Under the pieces are notes generated by a model, which did no database searches, was not told where the DNA came from, and saw only the letters and a list, made by a program, of their open reading frames with translations. Position numbers and translations under genes: made by a program. Positions 52,767-62,942 of a DNA stretch of 64,000 bases are shown here, piece after piece. Numbering within the stretch: position 1 is the first letter of the stretch; the number at the start of each line of letters is the position of its first letter. The DNA comes from Gonapodya prolifera JEL478 (lineage: Eukaryota > Monoblepharomycota > Monoblepharidomycetes > Monoblepharidales > Gonapodyaceae), in assembly GCA_001574975.1 (NCBI GenBank), contig KQ965766.1, positions 1 through 64,000 of the forward strand. The letters run 5' to 3'.

Positions 52767-55700
52767 ATGTCTACCGCCGCTCCAGCCTCTTCCACCGCGC
52801 CATCGCAGCGGGCCTTTGTGAAGCAAGTGGTCTCCTGCGACACCGTGACACTCAGGGGGAAACCCACCGCGAACGGACCGCCGCCGGAGAAGCTGTTCTC
52901 GTTTTCAAACATTGTTGCGCCGAGGCTGGGTAATGCTAAAGAACCGGCCAAGGAGGAGGTGAGTGTTGGGAGACGGCGTGGATGCCTGAGTCCGCGTTGG
53001 GGTGTGGTTGCCGGACGGGGGGGCCATCGCTGGAATGAAAAGACTATAAGTTCACCTGCTATTGATGCACATCATTTCTCGAGCATCCTGTGTCCTCACA
53101 ACCAGGACGTTTCGGCGTGTCGGTTCCGCAACATCCGAGCGAGCTGTGGCGCCGAATGAGCCTCAATCGGGACCATTCAGGCCATCAGGTCTACACTTCA
53201 ACTCACTCATTTCTAAATTTCATCCACATTCTCTCGCTCCAGCCCCACGCCTTTCAAAGTCGCGAAGAACTCCGCCGTCTCCTTGTCGGCCGCGAAGTAG
53301 CGTACCGCGTCGACTACACCACATCCACCAACAAACGCGAGTTCGGTGTGCTTTATTTGCCTCCCAACCAAGCAGTTGGAGGGGAGAATAACGTTTCGAG
53401 GATCGCTGTCCAGGAAGGTTGGGTGAAGGCAAAGCCGGCGGACGCCAAAAGCGAGCGAGCTGAGTAAGTGGCCGTACGTTCGTACTTCTTCTTTGCTGTG
53501 CTGACAGTGGCTTGTAGAGAACAAACCTACCTCGTCCAGCTCGAAGCCCAGGCTCAAATCGCACAAAAGGGTATTTGGGAACCCGAAGCAACCTCCAAGA
53601 CTCGGGAAGTACGATACGACCTCTCCAAGGATGAAAGTAAAGCACTGTTGGACCGATGGAAGGGGAAAGAAGTTGATGGTGCGTGATAAACTGCCAGCAA
53701 TGTCCAAAGATGAAACTGAAACATATCGCCAACCATCCCGGCAGCCGTTATCGAGCAGATTCGGGACGGCTCGACGTACAGAGTTCTTTTCATCCCTCCC
53801 GCTGGACCTCAGGTCTCCTTCGTCTTCCAGCTGGCGGGTGTGCGATCGCCCGTCTACCGGAAAGACGTCCCAGGAGTAGAGGTGAGGGCTGGTCCAATTT
53901 CGAGTTCAGCAATTGATTGATATGGTTCCGGTTCCTTCATTGATCGCAGGACCTTGTCGAACCTTTCTCGGAAGAAGCGCGGTACTTTGTTGAGCAACGC
54001 CTTCTACAGCGTGATGTGAAGGTTCGCGTTGAAGGTCTGGCGCAAAACGGAACCACGTTCGTGGGGTCGGTCGTACATCCCAAGGGGGACATTTCCGAAG
54101 TCTTGCTCCAGGAAGGGTTAGTTTTCTTCGACACTTGTCAGTCGCCGTCCTGATACAAAAGTGGTTATGATCAAATGACAGGTTTGCCAAAATCCAAGAC
54201 TGGTCCCTCCCCCTCCGCACCCTCTCTCCCGCCCCTCTCCGTGCCGCCGAAACTGCCGCGAAGAACAAGCGCTTACGACTTTGGCGTGACCACGTCCCCA
54301 AGCCTTCCACTTCTCGCGGCGAGTTCGATGCCACAGTCATCCGCATTGTCAGCGGTGAGGCACTCGAAGTAGAGCCCGAGGGGAAGGAAGGAGCAATACG
54401 GAAGTTGTGGTTGAGCAGTCTCAGACAGCCGACAAGACCAGCAAGCGCTGGAAAGGGTGTCGAGGGAGGATACAATTACGAAACAAAGGTGGGTCTCCTT
54501 CAGTTTTCGGTACCAATTTTCACTCTGCAAAAGTATGTTTCAAATTAGGAATTCCTCCGGACGAAACTGATCGGCCGAAAAGTGCACGTCACCGTCGACT
54601 ACGTCAAGCCTCCACAAGAAGGTTTCCCCGAAGAACGGGAATGCGCCACCATCACTGTCGGAGGCCAAAACGTTGCAGAACTTGTCTTGGCACGAGTAAG
54701 TTGGAACACTCAGGGCTGTTGTTGTGACAATCAGTAAAGCATTACATATCAGGGTCTTGGAACCGTTGTCCGCCACCGGAAAGATGACGACGATCGGTCA
54801 CCCCATCTCGATGTTCTCCAAGGTGCGGAAGCAAAAGCTTTGGAGCAGAAGAAGGGGGTACACTCTGGGAAGGAACTCCCCGTCGTGAAACGCAACGATG
54901 CCAGCGAGAACGTGAACAAAGCGAAGCAGTTCTTGGGATTCTGGAAGAGGTCGAAAGGCGTACCTGGTGTGGTGGAGTTTGTTGCAAATGCAGGGCGTTA
55001 TAGGGTCTACAGTGAGTTCTACTTTTCAAGCAAGATAATGATGAGGCAACTTTTAAGCGGGGTGCAGTTCCCAAGGAAAACTGTTCCCTTACTTTCGTCC
55101 TGGCTGGCGTTCGGGCCCAACGACCTGGTCGCCCTGGTACCTCCGAGAAGCCGGAACCGTTCGCCGATGTCGCCACCACCTTTGCTTCCCGCCGCACCCT
55201 TCAACGAGACGTTGAGCTTGAAGTTGAAAACGTGGACAAGGTTGGAGGGTTCATCGGAAATTTGCTTGTTGTCACTCCAGCTGGGGAGCGTGTGAACATT
55301 GGTCGGCTTCTGCTGGAAGAGGGTTTGGCGACCGTCAATGAGTACAGCGCTGAACAGAGTGCGCGGGGTCGAGAACTCGTGGAAGCCGAGAAAAAGGCTA
55401 AGGAAGCAAAGAAGGGCATCTGGTCTCTTCCTGAATCACAGGCCAAAATCGAAGCAGAGACCGAAGCAGCAGCCGCGGCGGCACTGGTCGCTCCAGGAGC
55501 CAAGGACGATGGGCTTGGTGGACGAGAACCCGAACGGTGGGCTCGATGTGTGGTATCTGAGATTGTGTCGGAGGACGGAATCGGTGGGAGATTATACGTA
55601 CAGGTTGTGGATGGAGGTGTGGAAGGCAAATTGGAGAAATTGATGGAAGACTTGAATGTTGGTTCAGATGGAAAGGGTGTTCGGAATGGAGTGGATGAGT

Positions 55701-56398
55701 ATAAGTGAGTTCCATGAGCATCGCTATCGACAACTTGCACGTGTTAAAAATCATGTTCAGGCCAAAGAACAACGAGATCGTTGCTGGTCGCTACACGTCA
55801 GATGACCAGTGGTACCGAGCCAAAGTTCGTCGTGCAAACACCGACAAAACCTACGACGTGCTCTATATTGACTACGGTAACTCCGAAACTCTACCAGCTT
55901 CCCGCATCCGGCACCTACCCGCTGACCTCGGCGTGAACCATTTACCTGCCCAAGCGAGAGAATGCAAATTGGCGTACATCAAAGTTCCCGCACAAGACGA
56001 AGACTATGGCGACGACGCGTACCAGAAACTGCGGAGCACCCTTGAAGGTCGAGAACTCTCCGCTTTAGTTGTCTCCAAAGTCGTACCCCCCGCCGTCATT
56101 CTGTTCGACCCGAAAGCAGTCCCCAGTGGGAAGAAGGATGCCTCGAGTATCACTGATGTCAGTGTAAACGCAGAGTTGGTGAGGGATGGACTGTCAGTGG
56201 TGGAGAAGGCGTGGGTGAAAAGGTCGGCAGGAACGTCCGGGCCGGTTTCGGCCCTCGTAGCGGCGATGGACGACGCACGAAAAGCACACGTGAGTCTCAA
56301 GTAGATGTTCAATTGGATTGGTTGAGCAGTAATTCATATTCCTCATCCTTTCGCAGAGAGCAATGTGGAGATATGGCGACTTTACGGAGGACGATTAA
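52767..56398 (+). CDS. SND1: Tudor-SN / SND1 (four staphylococcal-nuclease repeats plus Tudor-SN5)
   Basis: Eleven exons (52767-52958, 53243-53463, 53518-53678, 53745-53881, 53950-54116, 54182-54488, 54549-54695, 54753-55011, 55068-55704, 55761-56289, 56357-56398) give 932 residues in frame, the normal size. SN1 has QVVSCDTVTLRG and LFSFSNIVAPRLG; further SN repeats are marked by VIEQIRDGSTYRVLF, TVIRIVSGEALEVEP, GVVEFVANAGRYRVY and the FVLAGVR, RKVHVTVDYV and LLLEEGLATV strings. The Tudor domain follows: EIVAGRYTSDDQWYRAKVRR, YDVLYIDYGNSETLPASRIR (aromatic cage), then the split fifth SN fold to the end (RAMWRYGDFTEDD). Known SND1 proteins act in RNA decay, splicing and stress granules. The intron 52959-53242 is unusually long (284 nt). 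Confidence 0.96.
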
Positions 56399-56639
56399 AC
56401 AATTGCCATGAAAGAAGGTAAAATAACAGCATTGGTGTAAACAGGCATACTTTGAAAAATATCTGGCTGTGAATCGTGAAACTACACGTCCCGTTAGTGT
56501 TAACTCGTTTCATCAACTTGATTTCTCCGCGCCAATTCCCTTTCACGTCAATCTCCTTAAACAATCAAACGAGGTCTCGGATAACCTCTTTCTCGCGGAG
56601 GCAGACAATGGGATCGTCCTGAAAAGAGAGGTCAAACAT

Positions 56640-57890
56640 CTTGCAAAAACACTCGGGCGGGCCGGGGGAATACCTCGTCGATCACAGAACATGGTGGAGC
56701 CCAACCAAGCTCCTTCCGAGAGTCCAACGTAACGTTTTTAGTGCAGAACAGCTTGTGATTTTCCCAATCGAGTTTCTGACAATCCAACGAACAGTAACGA
56801 GCAATCCACACCCTTTGCATCGATGCTGTGCTTTGGTGGCAGCTTTGTCCCTGGGAGGTATAAGTCCCATGGTTGAACAGCTGACGTATGTACAAACAAG
56901 AGGACGGTTGTCTCCTTTTGCTCAAAAATAGCGTTGTCTGTCTACCCCCCGACGTTGAAGCCCCGGATTACGACTGCCAAAAAACCGCATTCTTCGAAAA
57001 AGTCCAGAACGTTTTCAGAATGCGCCAAGCGTGCAGCACTTCCATTATGTTCACGAATCTTGCGCACGAATTTGTCATGTCTTGCAATGCGCTTTCCATT
57101 CTGCACCTGCATTTGAAGACTGGAGTACTGGATCGACGAGCACAGGAGAGAGAGTACATTTATGATGATGACACACTGCAACTCTCCGAGAGCTTTCAAG
57201 GACGGAAGTGGGCTTGTCACAATTTGACCGACGGAATCATTATCAAGGAGCACAACTGTGTCACAAAGGATATCCGGTCTCATGCGATAAATGGTCTCGG
57301 AAAAGTCCCAGTTGTTTTAACTAGGGCCATGAACGCAATAATCAGATAGTACATGTTCTCCAAGGACTGGTCCAGTACTGGTTTCGACACCAGAGGCGGA
57401 TGACCTGGTACTTTCATGGCATCCGCGTGCATCACCTTCAAAGCCCCAACTTCCTGCTGAATCTGGTCCACCAGCTCCACGCCTATCGGTGTAGTAGCGA
57501 GGAACCCGCACGTCTGCCGCGCCAAAATTGGTGATATGTCCACCGGCTCCGAAAAGCTAGACCATCCATGAAGCTCGGAGACTCCACCGAATCGCTCTCT
57601 GCAGTTTGCGTAAGATGTAGCAGAGCGGTACCAAACATCTTGCGGCACCAGCTGCGCGATTCGAACTGGCAGTGCACAATACAGGCGGCAAAGTGGCGAC
57701 GGGCCAGGCGTTTTTGAACAGGAACAGCACCTCCCGTGTTCTCTGTGAGTGGGCATCGACGGGGGACGTGAGCGATGGATCGTTCCGGTTTGTTTGTTTG
57801 AGACATGCTTTGTTGCGTTGGTTTGGGTACATTTTCCCGTGAGTGTTCAGCCAGATTTTATAGGCTAGTTCATATTCGATCCCTTTCAAG
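56640..57890 (-). pseudogene. MYND-finger gene, copy C, with one-base frameshift in the finger
   Basis: Minus-strand frames in order: 57280-57756 (begins MPTHREHGRCCSCSKTPG; later VELVDQIQQEVGALKVMHAD and SLENMYYLIIAFMALVK), 56942-57283 (VRKIREHNG, DFFEECGFLAVV), then the MYND finger, which reads QHRCKGCG in one frame and IARYCSLDCQKLDWENHKLF ending in Cys in another. The two halves of the finger (C-x2-C, then C-x3-C..H-x3-C) are complete but joined by a single-base shift near 56820. The tail LDSRKELGWAPPCSV follows to 56632. It is either a recent pseudogene or a sequence error; the metal ligands themselves are all there. Confidence 0.6.
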
Positions 57891-57963
57891 TATCTAAATT
57901 AATTCTACATTATGAAAAATTGCACAGAATCGCTCATATTTTTTCACGAGTATAGCTCCCAAC

Positions 57964-58087
57964 TCACGCCTTGAACGGCGCATCCAAATTCTCATCCTCC
58001 CTGCCCACACTAAGCTGGGGCACCTGGCTGTACTTCTGCGCCAGCAAACCTCTCGTGTTCTCCAGCAGCGACGCGTACGTCTGGCTC
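57964..58087 (-). pseudogene. Detached C-terminal fragment of a metacaspase
   Basis: After the acceptor-like CCGAAAG the minus strand reads SQTYASLLENTRGLLAQKYS then QVPQLSVGREDENLDAPFKA and a stop at 57964. The metacaspase gene at 62943 ends with NPRQSYSDVLRNTRQMLANK then YSQIPQLSVGRQDANLN, the same sequence in outline. Only this last exon is present here; the catalytic part is absent, so this is a partial duplicate 5 kb from its relative. Confidence 0.75.
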
Positions 58088-58149
58088 CTTTCGGAGAGAT
58101 GTAAGCATGGCACAGGAAGCAGCGGTGGTTGGGTTAATACCCACATTGC

Positions 58150-58250
58150 ATTGTTCTCACTTCTTGAAACTGCATCGAGGTACTTCGTGGGACCTCGCTT
58201 GAGAAACTCAATTGAAAATGGTGTTGTGAGAAATTCTAACCGTTCCTTCG
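58150..58250 (-). repeat. Segment shared with 60425-60525 (FLK..TKY.D.VSR)
   Basis: The minus strand reads IEFLKRGPTKYLDAVSRSEN here and KFLKPSRTKYVDIVSRNESN at 60425-60525. The nucleotide similarity includes CTTCTTGAAACT and TTGAGAAA. It points to a duplicated gene piece; the protein is unknown to me. Sequence between 58260 and 58850 has nothing else recognisable. Confidence 0.5.
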
Positions 58251-58852
58251 CTGTTATATAACAGCACTATATCGGTTGAATGTGCCCACCACTCTATTTA
58301 CGTCTCTCCGTCCTACAGCCAATCCCAGATCAGTCGCAGGAAGCTCGGGGGCCTGGGTTTCTTGCGCAAGAGGAGGCGGTGGGCTTAAGATAACGAGGTA
58401 AGGGGTTCAAGGTCGTCAGCTGACGTAAAATCTTTGAGTTTGGGGCTTGGGCAAGTATGCCAATGTGCGTTTCATAAACGTGTGAAGGATGTGGTCGGTT
58501 CCATTTCGGGCCCGAGCTCCATCTGCTGGAAATGCGTCTGTGCAGCCACCTGCTGAGGGGTATATTGCAGACGCAGTGCTGTGCCATACTTTGAGCGATC
58601 AGTAAGACAGAAAGAACCGGAGCGAGGGCAGTCGTAGCTGCGTGGTGTTGAGAGTGATTGCAAACTACAAACTGACTCGTGACCTTTTCGTGGTCTGATT
58701 AGCTCATGTGCGTGACGAAGGACACGCTTGATCAGATTCTGACATCCAATAACCATTATATTCCTCTTTTAAATCACCCAGTCATTGATTTGAACCGAAC
58801 GCCTTCCGCAACACCAACAAGAGCTCATAACATTGGTGTCGACATCAAGGTC

Positions 58853-59790
58853 TCAAACTTTCGTATGAATACGTGGTGGCGGAGGAGCTGCATGCGGTGG
58901 GGGTTTGGGTGACGGCGGCGGCGGCGGCCGAGTTGTTGTCATGGTTATTGTGGTGATCGTCGTGGTTGTCTGTGTCGATCTGGGAATGTCCAAACACCTT
59001 GGAATGCCATTGTCGTCGCGGCCACAGTTCTGGTTGGAGGTGCAGCATTTGCCATAGGAATTATCTGAGTCGCAACAGGTTGTCCCAAGAGGGCAAATGA
59101 AGCCGTATTCATAATACGTCGGGTCGTCAGGCCATTTGCCCAGACTATGACACTGCGACGACAACAACCAGAAAATTCCTTCCAAAAATTTCGATGATGA
59201 CATGGCCAAGACCAAAAGTACACGCACGCATGGAGCATAAGCTGTCGGATCGTAGCATGTAGACCAATTTCCGCATCGAATTTCGTTGCGATTAGGACGC
59301 ACGTATGGGCCTCAAGAGATTCATAGTGCAGCAGTTTGCGTTATTCGTGCTCGATAGTTATGTGTAGTGAGAGCCGCTGAGCATTCCCGAAGCTCACGGA
59401 TCTTGCACGTCCACGGAGTTGTTGTTGTTTTATCGCTGTACGCAACATCGTACGGGGTATTACTACAGCACTTGTCATCGCAACAATCTGGGGTGGTGTA
59501 GAGACCAGGCCAGCATGCGAGACTGAGAATCGCATTGCACTTATCGTATTGAAGGTATGAGCAGGAAAAGACACGGTCTAAGTCAGGGTACGTGCGAAGG
59601 GTTGAAATTTTCTCCACTCACGCATACACGTGGAGGACTTAGAAATATACATTGATTGCCACACCGTAAGCTGCCGTCGGCGCATGTCATGTTGTCCGAA
59701 TAAGAGAGGTCGGTCAGGTTCAACGAACACGCAACCAAGAGCCATACAAGAAGTCGCGAGCTGGAGACACGGCTGAATCCATTGCGACTC
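58853..59790 (-). CDS. Secreted cysteine-rich protein with Thr/Pro-rich tail
   Basis: The minus strand contains a signal-peptide-like SSRLLVWLLVACSLNLTDLS (about 59710-59770), then CADGSLRCGNQCIFLSP, after an intron-like break SCSYLQYDKCNAILSLACWP, TPDCCDDKCCSNTPYDVAYS, and after another IRCGNWSTCYDPTAYAPC, FICPLGTTCCDSDNSYGKCC, SNQNCGRDDNGIPRC. It ends with a Thr run and a proline-rich tail to a stop at 58853. About 24 cysteines in CC and CxxxC patterns suggest a disulfide-rich extracellular protein. The exon ends are not fully resolved (the initiation codon is uncertain), and the family is not recognised. Confidence 0.55.
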
Positions 59791-60420
59791 TGACTTCAGC
59801 GGACGAGGGAAAAGGAACAGAAGGAATCAAGTTACTTGGGTGTTGCGGTGCGAGCGGCTGAAGGTTGGCCATAGTCCCGGGCACAGTGTTCGAGCGAGTT
59901 TGGAACTCGAAAGATCTCCAAGGAGAAAACATGGCACCAACACAACAATGCTCCTTGGGGCTTTTTAAAGCCCATCAACCTTGCGTTCCTCTTGCGAATC
60001 CTTCTTTTTCGTCTTATACAATCGAGATCCTGATTTCTTCTTCGATGGTAGAAGAAGGTGCCATTTGCGCTGTTGTTGTCGACCCTGAAGCGACAATTGG
60101 ATACGGGAATAGTTGGGACTGCGAGCCAAAGTTTCATTGAGTCCAGGTTAGCTATACATGCCGTTTAAGATTGTCTCGACCCAAAGAAAAATGTTTTGCT
60201 CACCAGATATCACTCTTTTCATTATCACCTAGTCAAGACAATCCACGGGAAGTTTTAGAATGGTCCTACACTGCAAAGGAAGCGGGGATATTTAGTGCTT
60301 CAGGTGATGATGGTTGCCCCTTCTTCGTCCTATGCTATCTCCATATTTGGTAATTTGGTTCGTGATTAATTCTTAGCGCTCTAAGGCGAGTAGGGTAGTC
60401 GGTGACCTTCAAAGCAACGG
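59791..60420. other. No gene recognised
   Basis: Short ORFs without known motifs. It may include the promoter of the minus-strand cysteine-rich protein. Confidence 0.4.
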
Positions 60421-60530
60421 TGGTCGGAACGCCCGCATTGCTCTCATTTCTTGAAACTATGTCGACATACTTGGTTCTACTTGGTTTGAGAAATTTAGTT
60501 CGAACGAGTGCGCTGTTCATTTTCACGTGA

Positions 60531-61492
60531 TTGGTTTCGTGGACCTTTCCGGCCAACACCCCTCCGTACCCTTTGTCGCCCACTGCACCACCCCACACGC
60601 AGATGCAGCACATCCCGTCCGTGCCGCTGAACGCACCGACCTGTCCATCCTATGGTCCTGCCGTGGCGATGCCATACATACCAAACGTGCCTTCATATTA
60701 TCCAACAAGTCCGTCCTACGCTCGTAAGTGGCTGTCTTGTATCAGTTCTTTTTTATCTATACATATGCAACAAACCAATCGAACTACAATAGCAGCCGCG
60801 CCCTCTTACTCGCGTGAGTGACTTCAGTGTTTGAGTGAACTCAAAAACTTCCAACGTCTGAGCGCTTCGAATATCTCCCCCTCAATGAAGCCACAGTGCC
60901 TTCCTACTCTCGTGAGCTGTTTGATTGACGTTTGAACTCGCACTCAAGTGTCGACCAACTGAGAGAGTTCCAAGTATTTCCAAATTCCACGTCATCGACA
61001 ATGAAGCGACCTCGTCCTCCTACTCTCGTACGTACGATTCTCACTTCTCGTCTGCATAACTTCAATTTGAACATATCTTCTTCACCAGCCACCGCACCGT
61101 CGTACTCACCCAACTCTCCCTCGTACGAGGCGGCGACGTCCCCAACGTCGTACGCTCCCAAGACTCCAGGCTACTAAAAGTCCGTATACCCCACTTCGTG
61201 CTCGTCCGGATCGCCCTCGTACGCGCTCACGTCTCCAAGGCACATCTCACAGCCATCCGCTGGAACGTACGAGAGCTGTAGTCACCTTTTGCTCCCGTTC
61301 ATGCAACATTTGTGACAACACCTTCGTGCAGCGACCGCGCCATCCTACCTACCCACCTCGCTAATCTTCCCTCCCAATCCAGGGCCGACTGGAAGAAGTG
61401 CGGGCGATCTTGCGGCTTCGCCCAAAGCACATGCAGCGAACCCACGGAGTGGCCCGTCGTCGTCTGGTGGCGGCAGTGTGGGGCAGAAGTAA
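60531..61492 (+). pseudogene. Decayed protein with RNA polymerase II CTD-like heptads, copy A
   Basis: Separated plus-strand pieces read NVPSYYPTSPSYA (60690-60725), AAPSYSR (60795-60815), ATAPSYSPNSPSYEAATSP then TSYAPKTPGY and a stop (61088-61177), APSYLPTSLIFPP (about 61338-61376) and SGPSSSGGGSVGQK with a stop at 61490-61492. The YSPTSPS-like heptads are those of the RPB1 C-terminal domain, but frames break repeatedly, and no RPB1 core is in the window. GTGAGT-like donors occur after several of the pieces, so a spliced gene is not fully excluded. Confidence 0.5.
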
Positions 61493-62099
61493 GACGTCCA
61501 GACGGAGGGACGTCTTTGAGAGATAATAAGAGTGAGCATAGCTGCTTCATAGGGTTTTAGTAGCACGTTGACCTTAGTGTACCCATTTCCTCGTCCTGCT
61601 AGTACTGGTTCTACGCACCAGAGGAATGGGAGCGGATCACGCTTATTGATGTTTCACAAATACACCGCAAAATTCAACTTGAAAAGACGACAAACAACAT
61701 CAAACACTTTGACAGTCGATCGTGGTGGATCACCGGTGGATCACCACAAGCATGAACATGGGGAGAATGATAGACATTGTACCAACTTCTGTGAATAACA
61801 TTTTTTGAACGATTTCGTGACCTTGACAACCTGTTCTGAAATATTTCCAGCAATGCTGACACTCGGAACTTCAGTACGGACGTTCGTCATCAACACATCA
61901 AGGCAGAAAATGAATGATTTATAGCACTACAAACATGACCACCCTATTAACGTCTTCAGATCTGTTGTGAAATCGGTCTTTTTTCACGTGTCATTTGGTT
62001 TCGTGATAATGGCTACAGCAGCGACTCCTTTGCAAACCGGATTACTGTACGACCATCACGCTACTCTGTGATGTCCACGGACAAAAAGACTCCAGAAGG

Positions 62100-62542
62100 T
62101 ATCTCAAGCTGACTGCCGATGATGCTTCCTCAGCCTTTTGACTCAGTCTACCAGTGGAACATCGCAGCGACTGCTCCCAACTACTCTCCGTCGGGCCCGT
62201 AATACTCTCCCACAAGCCCTTCGTACTCTCAGATGGGGGCCAAATACGCCTCCACCAGTCTTGACTTCTCGAACCCAAGCCCCAAATAAGCTCGTGAGTG
62301 TTACGCAACCAGTTTCTTTTTCAACGGTTACGAATCAGCAAAATCCGAACTGCATATTCCTCGAGCCTTTTTTACGAACGTCCGTTTTACCGTGACATCC
62401 GACCCACATACTGTTCGTATTAACTTTCTGTCCGGCAAACTCCCCGTCATACCCCCCCACGGGACCAAGCGACGTCTCTCCGACCAATCCGGAGGGGCCG
62501 GCAGGAACCTCTGGTGGCGTCAAAGAGAGAGGTCAGAAGTAG
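62100..62542 (+). pseudogene. Decayed CTD-like heptad protein, copy B
   Basis: The plus strand reads SVYQWNIAATAPNYSPSGP (about 62143-62199), a stop, YSPTSPSYSQMGAKYASTSL and NPSPK with another stop (62203-62288), then SPSYPPTGPSDVSPTNPEG and TSGGVKERGQK with a stop at 62540-62542. It parallels copy A: both end in (S)SGG..GQK followed by the same AGACGTC words, and the sequence after each shares GTGGATCACCAC (61726 and 62690). It is a diverged direct duplicate, about 1 kb downstream. Confidence 0.5.
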
Positions 62543-62942
62543 ACGTCAGACGAACGGGTTTGAAAGGTGCGTGGGGGCGAGGACGGTTGGGACTTTTTTA
62601 CACCTTTCGAATCGGATGTTCCGCCATGCTTCCACAGAAAGCATATCGGAAAAATGCCAAAAGGATTAGAGCGGGGATTTTGTAGTGGTGGATCACCACG
62701 TGGGGGCTAAAAGCTTGGAGAAATGTTCAAACTTTGTATCAACGTGATGACGTGAACTGAATACCATTCTTTGAAGAACAGAATGTTGACTTCTGACTCT
62801 TCACTAAGCATTTTCACTAAAGTAATAAACACACGATACCGAGCTTCGTTGCTGAAGTCCTCTGAGAAGCTCCTGGCACACTGCACAACAGCACCACAAC
62901 ACTACCTTCGGCCCCGAACTCCATCCCACCCATTCCATACTC

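Noticed and set aside
53097-53160. Possible extra Tudor-SN exon after the AACCAG at 53102
   Set aside because: Its frame ends in a stop and does not match the family; joining 52958 directly to 53243 gives KEEPHAFQSREEL, the expected sequence.
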